Of a stretch of 7,218 bases of DNA, positions 1 through 5,251 are shown piece by piece. This DNA comes from Patescibacteria group bacterium. GTDB lineage: Bacteria; Patescibacteriota; Minisyncoccia; Moranbacterales; UBA1568. The translations under genes were made by a program, and so were the position numbers. The notes under the pieces were generated by a model. The model was not told the DNA's origin. It searched no databases and worked only from the letters and a program-made list of their open reading frames with translations. The stretch is taken from the NCBI GenBank assembly GCA_030916545.1, contig JAUPWI010000001.1, positions 1 to 7,218 of the forward strand. Reading direction: 5' to 3'. Position 1 is the first letter of the stretch. The number at the start of each line of letters is the position of its first letter.

Positions 1-395
1 CTCATGGAGACGAAGGTCGGGACTCCGGAACCGTTGGCAACGAGGAACTGGGCGGAGGTACCGGCGGCGGTGGCCTGGATGGCTCCGGCTCCGTTGCCGT
101 AGAGGACGCCGTTACTGGTGAAGGTGGCGGCTCCGGTTCCACCTCGAGAAACTACGAGCTGCCCAGCCCAACCAAGGGTGAGAGTATTCCCAGCAATAGA
201 ACCCGTCACATTTGTATCATTTGTAACACTCGTTGGCACAGATGAGGAAACTGCAAGAGTAATATTCCCCGAAGCGTTAGTAATGGACACTCCATTTCCT
301 TGAGTCAAGGTTGCTAAGGTATAACCAGTGCCATTACCAATCAAGAGAGTTCCGTTAGCAGCGGATGAACCACTCAACCCAGTCCCTCCTCGAGA
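1..395 (-). repeat. Two SRGGTG surface-repeat modules, the second truncated by the window edge
   Basis: Module 1 begins at base 395 (residue 417) and module 2 at base 149 (residue 499), 82 residues apart. Both read SRGGTG, then a short linker, then NG-L/V-L-x-GNG-x-G, then an Ala/Thr-rich stretch. After that they diverge: module 1 goes on to a GNGVSITNASGNITLAV segment, and module 2 to an FLVANGSGVPTFVSM segment. They are repeats at the protein level only. The DNA differs strongly in GC and codon choice, so they are not a recent tandem duplication. Confidence 0.7.
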
Positions 396-1643
396 AGTAT
401 CTAAGTATTGTTCTGATCCCAAAGAACTCGGACCTCCCCAATACGCGACATAGCCTGGTGTACCAGTTCCGGTCAATCCGGCCGCAAAATTCGCGCATTC
501 CCAAAGATTACTCGCATCATTCCATGCGAAACCCTGACCATTCGCACATCCTTGCAATAAGGCTAATTGATCAGCTCCAGCTCCAGCAAATTCAAAACCA
601 GAAGCAGATGATGTTAGTCCAGTCCCATCTACACTAGACAAAAGGTTGAGCGAGATAACCGGAGTTGCACTTTCTACCCCAGACCCAGATACTGAAATAC
701 CATTTCCCCCAGAAAGAGCGGCAACATAATTTCCGACCGTATCTCCACCGAGATTAATCAAATTTGTAAACAACTGAGTTGGTGCAAAAATGATATTCCC
801 AGTCATTGTCCCGCCAGAGAGAGGTAACGAAGAACCCGAAACCGATGTAGCGATCGATGAAAACGTGATGCCATCATTTGAAATCTGCCATGTGCCAGTC
901 GAACCGCTATAACGCATGGCTGGTCCGGTAGCAGCATCAGAAACCCTGACATCAAAATTCCCCCCGATACCCAGCCCATCCCCGATGGTAAAGACTTCCG
1001 AGTCTGTACCCGTATCAGTATTTTGATCATGCAAACGCGCGTCATCTCCAAGAACCAATTGTCTTGTACCCTGACCAATCGGTAACTGCCTCAGATCCAC
1101 CTGCCCCCTCCCGTTCAAAATCAGCAAGTTACCACCTTGTGTTCCCGGAATATATCCTCGCAATGATTCTGAATTCGATGAGTTTACGGCATTGAGTGCC
1201 GATGGCACGGATCCCAGACGCTTGCGCGGAACCATTTCCGAATCGGTACCGATTCGTACACCCAAGAAATATTCTCCCTGGTTGAAATTCAGAGTTGCGG
1301 GCAGAGGGATAACATCTCCCAAGAAGACACGGAATACGCCGTTCTTCACTTCAACCGTCTGGGTCTCCTCCCAGAAACGAGCACCGGCGTCAAGATTCGA
1401 AGGATAAGCATCACTGACGGTGCGATTGACACTGTAGATTCCAAAACGAACCTCGTATGATCCATTCGTGATTGCCTTGTTATCAGCATCAAACAACGAA
1501 ACAGTGAGCGGAATCTGCCTTATGGACTGCGCAAAAACAGGTCGTGAGCCATTCCACCACCCCATGAGCATCCCTCCCGCCATCGCGATCATCAGGATGA
1601 AATATGCTGTTTTTCGGTTTTTATTTTTTACATAAAACGTCAT
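1..1643 (-). CDS. Large secreted surface protein with tail-fibre-like repeats (3' end outside window)
   Basis: The frame is open from the ATG at 1643-1641 to the window edge: 547 codons with no stop, checked line by line. Residues 1-38 form a Sec signal peptide: basic start, hydrophobic core from about 13 to 28, and a V-F-A cleavage site before Q39. Residues 40-165 are a globular region with a YFLGVRIG-type strand pattern. Further on are LPLSGGTMTGNI (273-284), a motif common in phage tail-fibre and bacterial surface proteins, a Cys366/Cys383 pair flanking a Trp-containing segment, and two modules starting SRGGTG at residues 417 and 499. The family is large, repetitive and presumably displayed outside the cell, probably in adhesion; that role is inference. 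No clear Shine-Dalgarno precedes the ATG; GAGAGG lies 17 bases away. Base composition changes sharply near base 180. I recognise the architecture, not a named gene. Confidence 0.85.
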   Translation of the reverse strand, partial: MTFYVKNKNRKTAYFILMIAMAGGMLMGWWNGSRPVFAQSIRQIPLTVSLFDADNKAITNGSYEVRFGIYSVNRTVSDAYPSNLDAGARFWEETQTVEVKNGVFRVFLGDVIPLPATLNFNQGEYFLGVRIGTDSEMVPRKRLGSVPSALNAVNSSNSESLRGYIPGTQGGNLLILNGRGQVDLRQLPIGQGTRQLVLGDDARLHDQNTDTGTDSEVFTIGDGLGIGGNFDVRVSDAATGPAMRYSGSTGTWQISNDGITFSSIATSVSGSSLPLSGGTMTGNIIFAPTQLFTNLINLGGDTVGNYVAALSGGNGISVSGSGVESATPVISLNLLSSVDGTGLTSSASGFEFAGAGADQLALLQGCANGQGFAWNDASNLWECANFAAGLTGTGTPGYVAYWGGPSSLGSEQYLDTSRGGTGLSGSSAANGTLLIGNGTGYTLATLTQGNGVSITNASGNITLAVSSSVPTSVTNDTNVTGSIAGNTLTLGWAGQLVVSRGGTGAATFTSNGVLYGNGAGAIQATAAGTSAQFLVANGSGVPTFVSM

Positions 1644-1788
1644 GTATTTTCCCGAAATATCCTCTCAATTTTACCATAGGAACCCCCTTGTCAACAAGGA
1701 TTTTCACCTTTCCTTTCCAGGATTTTTCTCCCTGTCAAGAACCGAAAATCAGTTGCCAATACTCCGCGAAAAACCATCTCTTTTTTTT
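1644..1788. other. Intergenic region between the FN3-like gene and the surface protein gene
   Basis: This 145-base gap holds the candidate promoter and palindrome given separately. It also has two similar minus-strand blocks, each with TTGACA followed by a G-rich run and TCCT or CCTAT, 44 bases apart (1738 and 1694). Directly after the TAG stop of the upstream gene lies an A8 run, not a T run. I see no hairpin and T-run terminator, so read-through from the upstream gene is possible. Confidence 0.5.
1668..1694 (-). promoter_or_regulatory. Candidate promoter of the surface protein gene
   Basis: On the minus strand a perfect TTGACA (1694-1689) is followed after 15 bases by TAAAAT (1673-1668), about 25 bases before the ATG. 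The spacer is short for a sigma-70-type promoter. The -35 sits in a palindrome, CCTTG/CAAGG around a four-base loop (1699-1686), which could be an operator or chance. A second perfect TTGACA at 1738-1733 has no convincing -10. Confidence 0.45.
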
Positions 1789-2535
1789 CTATTTTTTCTT
1801 CACCGCCCACCCGAACACTTCCCCTACTGCATCCGCAATCAAGTCGAACAATGAAACCGTCTTCGATCCCGTATACACCGCATGCTGCTCACTACTTACC
1901 GTATTCCCGAACCGATCCGAGCTGTTGATTGTATACACGTATGTCGAGGCCTGATCAAGCCCTGAAATCGTAATACTGTGGCTAATCCCGAAACCCTCTT
2001 CCAGAGCTACTTGTGGAGTCTGCCCCGATCCTTTGGAATACTCGATCTCCGCCTGCGAAAGCTTACTTGTCTGCCATGTTATAACCAGCCGAACTTCCTG
2101 CTTATTCTTTTCCACAAAAGCTTCCCCGCGGATATCGGTAATTTCAAGAGATGAGAGATCGTCTTCCGGAACGAACAATTCGGCCTCTCCGCCGATAACG
2201 ATGGATTCGGCACGGAAATTTTCGCTCTGATACCGAGCATCGATTCTTGAGGGCTCTACTGCAGGCTGATCTTCCGTCACCAAAGACGAGGGCTTTTTTT
2301 CCTGCGATCTCGGTTGTTCCTGCTGCTGCGGATTCACCGATCTTGATTGGAAAAACCAAAAACCGCCCCCTCCCGCAAGCGAAAGCAAGAAAAGAATCAA
2401 AACCCAAATCAACTTTTTTTTATTTTTTTGAGGTGGCGGCCACGAAGCACTCTCCGTATTCGCACCAGAAGGACTGTTTCCCGCCATAAGAGGCGAAGTC
2501 GAAACACTCGATCCACCAAGCTCTACGCCTGCCAT
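1789..2535 (-). CDS. Membrane-anchored protein with an extracellular fibronectin type III-like domain
   Basis: This is a 248-residue protein. Residues 1-38 are Gly/Ser/Pro-rich with no signal peptide. Lysines at 37-41 lead into one membrane helix at about 42-62, then a Gln/Pro/Ser/Glu-rich linker (about 65-100), then a beta-rich domain at about 130-222. That domain shows fibronectin-III features: a core Trp in VITWQTS, an EIEYSKG strand, and the HSITISGLDQASTYVYTI pattern in which the hydrophobic-loop-Tyr strand is typical. The last 20 residues form an amphipathic helix ending in KKK. The predicted topology is cytoplasmic N-terminus with the FN3 domain outside. The function is unknown; cell-envelope or adhesion work is inferred. 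Start: ATG at 2535 is the only good choice, since an in-frame TGA lies at 2574-2572. No Shine-Dalgarno is visible. The stop is TAG. It has its own promoter after a terminator, so it is probably transcribed separately from the genes to its right. Confidence 0.85.
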   Translation of the reverse strand: MAGVELGGSSVSTSPLMAGNSPSGANTESASWPPPQKNKKKLIWVLILFLLSLAGGGGFWFFQSRSVNPQQQEQPRSQEKKPSSLVTEDQPAVEPSRIDARYQSENFRAESIVIGGEAELFVPEDDLSSLEITDIRGEAFVEKNKQEVRLVITWQTSKLSQAEIEYSKGSGQTPQVALEEGFGISHSITISGLDQASTYVYTINSSDRFGNTVSSEQHAVYTGSKTVSLFDLIADAVGEVFGWAVKKK

Positions 2536-2579
2536 AAAACGGCACGAAAAAAAAATAAACCCTCTACCTAATCATCCTC

Positions 2580-2670
2580 AAAAAACACCAAAAAATCCGT
2601 CTAAACCTATATGGATTATATCAGAAAAAGTCCTGAAAACAAAGAAAAAACGACACCAAAAAACATCCGG
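2580..2670 (-). repeat. Imperfect direct repeat flanking the FN3-like gene promoter
   Basis: Two copies on the minus strand share CGGAT, T6, GGTGT and a second T run. Copy 1 is at 2670-2645, with an extra G before the first T run and an extra CG before the second. Copy 2 is at 2599-2580. Copy 1 overlaps the terminator of the reductase gene; copy 2 lies in the leader of the FN3-like gene. The promoter sits between them. Confidence 0.5.
2615..2642 (-). promoter_or_regulatory. Extended -10 promoter of the FN3-like gene
   Basis: The minus strand reads TGATATAAT, with the TATAAT at 2620-2615 and a TGn extension directly before it. A weak -35, TTGTTT (2642-2637), lies 16 bases upstream. Transcription would start near 2608 and leave a leader of about 73 bases. 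The leader contains two T-runs (six bases twice in the repeat copy, nine just before the gene) and no Shine-Dalgarno next to the ATG. Confidence 0.6.
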
Positions 2671-2679
2671 ATTCCCGGA
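2658..2679 (-). terminator. Rho-independent terminator after the reductase gene
   Basis: The minus strand has a 5-bp stem, TCCGG (2679-2675) pairing with CCGGA (2670-2666), around the loop GAAT. TG and then T6 (2663-2658) follow. It starts 20 bases after the TAA stop. The stem is short but GC-rich with a proper T run, and it would close the repressor-gdhA-reductase transcript. Confidence 0.55.
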
Positions 2680-2698
2680 AAATTTTCAGAAGGAATAT

Positions 2699-3619
2699 TT
2701 ACTGTTTTCGGAGGTAATCATAGGCCGAGAGAGCGGCAACTACGCCATCTCCGGCCGAAATATTATTCTGCTTATAGGGAGCATCCGTTACATCGCCCGT
2801 CGCAAAAATTCCTAGTCGAGAGGTGGCCTTGGTCCGATGGTCCAGCACGATTTCCCCGCGCTCGTTCCGATTGACCAGTTCTCCGACAAAATCCGAATTC
2901 GGAATCATACCGATTTCGACGAACACGCCATCAAGCCTGATATCTGCCGCTTCTCCGGTATGAGCATCCTTATACCGGATCCCCTCAACCGTATTTTCTC
3001 CAAGAATCTCCTGTATCAGGCCAAAATAGATGACGCTCACTTTTGGATCAGCCAGAATTTTCTCCCGAGTCACAGCATCCCCTTTCAATTCACCAGAACG
3101 GACCATGAGTATGATTTCACGCGCATACGGAAGAAGGTCCTCAACCGCCTCAAGACCGGAATTCCCGCCACCAACCACGACAACCTTCTTTCCACGAAAA
3201 AAAGGTGCATCGCATGTCGAACAATATACGACCCCTTTGCCACGGAATTTCTCTTCACCAGGAACATCGAGTGCCCGATGACGCCCGCCTGAAGCGATGA
3301 CAACCGTCTTGGTCTGATATGACTCCCCGGAACTCCCATTAATCAAAAATCGTCCTGATTCTTCCGTGATCTTCGTAGCCAACTCGCCGGTTCGAATATC
3401 GATTCCCTCCTGTGCGCGGAGATGTTTTTCCAACGACTGCGCCAATTCCCATCCGGGAAGAGAAATCGTCCCGATCCAATTTTCAACCGACGCGGACACT
3501 GAAGATTGGCCTCCGATATTCTCAGTGATCAAAAGCGTTTTTAGCTGTTTCCGTGAAGCATAGATGGCTGCGGAAACCCCTCCTGGACCACCACCGATAA
3601 TCGCGACATCGTATATCAT
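2699..3619 (-). CDS. trxB: Thioredoxin reductase-like FAD/NAD(P)H disulfide reductase (AhpF C-terminal type)
   Basis: The product has 306 residues, the length of low-molecular-weight thioredoxin reductases. It has an FAD-binding GGGPGG (9-14), a redox-active pair in CSTC (133-136) within the nucleotide-binding domain, a second dinucleotide fold GGGNSG (150-155), and the closing FAD motif ATGD (273-276). It should move electrons from NAD(P)H through FAD and the CxxC to a thioredoxin-like partner in the cytoplasm. Several details match AhpF better than classical TrxB: MVRSGELKGD after the second fold, GVFVEIGMIPN (231-241), and PYKQ near the C-terminus. The NADPH-recognising HRRxxxR of TrxB is absent, so NADH use is likely (inference). 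The N-terminal thioredoxin-fold part of AhpF is missing. The start is the ATG at 3619 with AAGG only three bases before its spacer ends, a close but usable site. It lies 36 bases after gdhA and probably shares its transcript. Confidence 0.92.
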   Translation of the reverse strand: MIYDVAIIGGGPGGVSAAIYASRKQLKTLLITENIGGQSSVSASVENWIGTISLPGWELAQSLEKHLRAQEGIDIRTGELATKITEESGRFLINGSSGESYQTKTVVIASGGRHRALDVPGEEKFRGKGVVYCSTCDAPFFRGKKVVVVGGGNSGLEAVEDLLPYAREIILMVRSGELKGDAVTREKILADPKVSVIYFGLIQEILGENTVEGIRYKDAHTGEAADIRLDGVFVEIGMIPNSDFVGELVNRNERGEIVLDHRTKATSRLGIFATGDVTDAPYKQNNISAGDGVVAALSAYDYLRKQ

Positions 3620-3655
3620 ATACCTTCAATTACACTTTACTTAAGCCTATATAAT

Positions 3656-4888
3656 TTAAATTCGACCACGCGCCCGCATGGCAGCCGCCACGCGCTCAAG
3701 CGCCACGACATACGCTCCCATACGAAGAGTCGTGTTGTATTTCTCATGTGATGCCCAGACCGCCTCAAACGCTTCCTGCATTTTTTCTTTCAGTTTCTGA
3801 AGAACATCATCCTCTGTCCAATAGGCGTTCATGGCATTTTGGACCTGTTCGAAATAAGAAACCGTCACCCCTCCGGCATTCGCCAAGATATCCGGTACCA
3901 CCATAATCCCACGATCGAAAAGAACCGCATCTGCCTCCTTGGTTACCGGACCATTCGCTACTTCCACGATCAGTTTCGCTTGGATTTCTTTGGAATTCTT
4001 CAGGGTAATCGCGCCTTCCAAGGCTGCCGGAACCAGGATATCGCACGGAACAGCAAGCAGTGCCTCTCTCGGAAGCGATTCGCAACCGAAACACTTCTTC
4101 AACGAACCGGTAGCACGCTTATGTGCTTCGATTTCCGCGACATCCAATCCCTCCTCACGATACACCGTCGACTGCGAATCCGAAATCCCGACTATCGAAT
4201 ACCCGGATTCTTGAAGCAGACGGGCCATGTGTCCTCCTCCATTCCCGAAACCCTGGATCGCCACCCGGACACGCCGAGAAAGATGTAGTTTCTGGACAGC
4301 ATTCTCAAGTACGAAGAACGCTCCCTGAGCAGTGGCGTACTCACGGACAAGCGACCCACCGATGACAAGCGGTTTTCCGGTTATGACACCCGGAGCCTTC
4401 TCTCCTACCAGCACTTCATACTCATCAAGCATCCATCCCATGACACGTGGGTCCGTCGAAACATCAGGCGCAGGTATATCCCTATTTTTCCCGATAAAAG
4501 GCGCTATGGCACGCATATACCCACGGGACAAAGCCTCGAGTTCATGGTCCGAAAACGGCTTAGTATCGACGACGACACCACCCTTTCCACCACCGAGCGG
4601 CAGCCCGAGAACTGCGGTCTTCCAGGTCATCCACGCTGAAAGCGCCATGACTTCTTCGCGAGTCACGTCAGGATGGAAACGAATACCTCCCTTATACGGC
4701 CCGACCGCATCATTCCACTGCGAACGGAATCCGGTAAATACCCGCGTCTTTCCGGAATCCATACGTACCGGAATCGAAACCTCGATCAACCGATCCGGCG
4801 AGAGCAGACGTTCGAAAATCCCCTGATCGATACGGGCTATTTTTTGTGCGGCGCGCAATTGTTCACGAGCGGTTTCAAGAGGATTCAT
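3656..4888 (-). CDS. gdhA: Glutamate dehydrogenase (Glu/Leu/Phe/Val dehydrogenase family)
   Basis: The 410-residue cytosolic enzyme interconverts glutamate and 2-oxoglutarate plus ammonia. The substrate domain holds PYKGGIRFHP (64-73) and the family signature LPLGGGKGGVVVD (96-108). The catalytic set of Clostridium symbiosum GDH maps to K66, K90, K102 and D142. K66 in PYKGG and S344 match the residues that hold the side-chain carboxylate, which favours glutamate over leucine or phenylalanine. The Rossmann motif is GFGNGGG (213-219), with D237 at the end of the second strand, suggesting NAD rather than NADP. ANGPVT (311-316) and PDILANAGG (332-340) are also present. Oddities are CFGC (266-269), where GFPGAE-like residues are usual, and YFEQVQN in place of YFEWVQN. 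The gene follows the repressor gene by 27 bases and precedes the reductase by 36. It has no Shine-Dalgarno but has a TATAAT next to the start. Confidence 0.96.
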   Translation of the reverse strand: MNPLETAREQLRAAQKIARIDQGIFERLLSPDRLIEVSIPVRMDSGKTRVFTGFRSQWNDAVGPYKGGIRFHPDVTREEVMALSAWMTWKTAVLGLPLGGGKGGVVVDTKPFSDHELEALSRGYMRAIAPFIGKNRDIPAPDVSTDPRVMGWMLDEYEVLVGEKAPGVITGKPLVIGGSLVREYATAQGAFFVLENAVQKLHLSRRVRVAIQGFGNGGGHMARLLQESGYSIVGISDSQSTVYREEGLDVAEIEAHKRATGSLKKCFGCESLPREALLAVPCDILVPAALEGAITLKNSKEIQAKLIVEVANGPVTKEADAVLFDRGIMVVPDILANAGGVTVSYFEQVQNAMNAYWTEDDVLQKLKEKMQEAFEAVWASHEKYNTTLRMGAYVVALERVAAAMRARGRI

Positions 4889-4892
4889 ACAA

Positions 4893-4898
4893 ATTATA
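4893..4898 (-). promoter_or_regulatory. TATAAT box immediately before gdhA (possible leaderless promoter)
   Basis: A perfect TATAAT (4898-4893) ends four bases before the gdhA ATG (4888-4886), which puts the expected transcription start on or next to the start codon. The -35 position (near 4921-4916) reads CAGTGA, a poor match, and lies over the stop codon of the repressor gene. The absence of any Shine-Dalgarno near the ATG fits a leaderless message. A chance AT-rich box in an operon gap is the alternative. Confidence 0.45.
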
Positions 4899-4915
4899 CG
4901 CTATCGGTTTAATCC

Positions 4916-5170
4916 TCACTGCATCCGAAAAAGACTTTTCAGGTATGCCTCTTCGATCTTCTGCTTGCCATCCCATTTACAGGCGATATCGTTCTTAAGC
5001 AGCTCGACACCAAGCATCGCCACCGCCTCCCGTACAGCACTGATCTGAGCGATAATCGCAAGACATTCATCCTCACCCTCGATCATTCTCCGGACACCAC
5101 GGAGCTGTCCCTCGATACGCGAAATGCGAGCCGCTATCTTCTCACGATCCGTTTTTTCCTGCTTCGACAT
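4916..5170 (-). CDS. CsoR/FrmR/CstR-family (DUF156) metal- or thiol-sensing repressor
   Basis: The product is an 84-residue all-helical repressor of the family that forms disc-like tetramers and releases DNA on binding metal or on thiol modification. Family marks: RISRIEGQLRGVRRMIE (15-31), Cys36, QISAVREAV (42-50) and the ELLK helix (56-59). Cys36 aligns exactly with the first ligand of Mycobacterium tuberculosis CsoR. The His61 position is Asp61 and the Cys65 position is Lys65, with a Cys at 64 instead. Classical copper CsoR (C-H-C), RcnR (H-C-H-H) and CstR (C-C, 29 apart) patterns are therefore not met, and the inducer cannot be named. I start the gene at the ATG at 5170, not at the in-frame TTG at 5185, because AAGGA (5182-5178) sits seven bases before the ATG and overlaps that TTG. 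The stop is TGA. It is first in a probable operon with gdhA and the reductase and probably autoregulated. Confidence 0.92.
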   Translation of the reverse strand: MSKQEKTDREKIAARISRIEGQLRGVRRMIEGEDECLAIIAQISAVREAVAMLGVELLKNDIACKWDGKQKIEEAYLKSLFRMQ

Positions 5171-5177
5171 ACTGTAT

Positions 5178-5182
5178 TCCTT
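5178..5182 (-). promoter_or_regulatory. Shine-Dalgarno site that sets the repressor gene start
   Basis: AAGGA on the minus strand with a seven-base spacer to the ATG at 5170-5168. This is the best ribosome binding site in the window. It rules against the upstream TTG at 5185-5183, which overlaps it. Confidence 0.7.
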
Positions 5183-5192
5183 CAAACGGACT

Positions 5193-5213
5193 ATATACCC
5201 TACTGGGGTATAT
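5193..5213 (-). promoter_or_regulatory. CsoR-type operator: perfect 8-bp inverted repeat over the promoter
   Basis: Arms ATATACCC (5213-5206) and GGGTATAT (5200-5193) are perfect inverted copies around a five-base centre, CAGTA. CsoR-family operators are known for this design: C and G tracts flanked by A/T-rich inverted repeats, often with CCCCAGT at the centre as here. The site overlaps the -10 box and the expected transcription start of the repressor gene, so occupancy should block transcription. It lies 23 bases upstream of the repressor ATG. Confidence 0.8.
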
Positions 5214-5239
5214 TACGATTATCGTCATCTTCCTGTCAA
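5210..5239 (-). promoter_or_regulatory. Promoter of the repressor-gdhA-reductase operon
   Basis: TTGACA (5239-5234), 18 bases, then TAATAT (5215-5210). The start of transcription would fall near 5203, in the middle of the operator. The -35 begins only 13 bases after the murD stop codon, and no terminator fits in between, so read-through from murD is possible. Confidence 0.7.
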
Positions 5240-5251
5240 GAAGACTATTCC

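Noticed and set aside
1..400. GGTG-rich repeats as a possible CRISPR array or tandem DNA repeat
   Set aside because: Spacing and DNA identity do not fit; the similarity is at protein level within an open reading frame.
803..1078. Minus-strand frame of 91 codons
   Set aside because: It is one frame off the long surface protein reading frame, which carries the signal peptide and repeat motifs through this stretch.
1604..1954. Plus-strand frame of 116 codons across the gap near 1700
   Set aside because: It covers the 3' end of the FN3-like gene and the promoter region of the surface gene in antisense, is Phe/Ser-rich from T-runs, and has no motif.
2837..3292. Plus-strand open frame of 151 codons antisense to the reductase gene
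   Set aside because: It is a shadow of a well-supported flavoprotein gene, with no domain pattern.
4332..4826. Plus-strand open frame of 164 codons antisense to gdhA
   Set aside because: It lies wholly over a highly conserved glutamate dehydrogenase, has low-complexity Ser/Pro/Thr composition, shows no recognisable motif and reflects codon bias of the opposite strand.
4913..4918. TGA of the repressor gene as a recoded glycine codon, as in some Patescibacteria
   Set aside because: The protein already has full family length at this TGA, and reading on gives only a few residues before TAG.
5168..5185. TTG at 5185 as the start of the repressor gene (89 residues)
   Set aside because: The TTG overlaps the AAGGA ribosome binding site of the in-frame ATG at 5170; the shorter 84-residue form also aligns its Cys36 with the family.
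5224..5245. Inverted repeat TCTTC/GAAGA around the -35 of the repressor promoter
   Set aside because: Only five pairs, no T run after it, and expected by chance at this length; the operator at 5193-5213 is far stronger.
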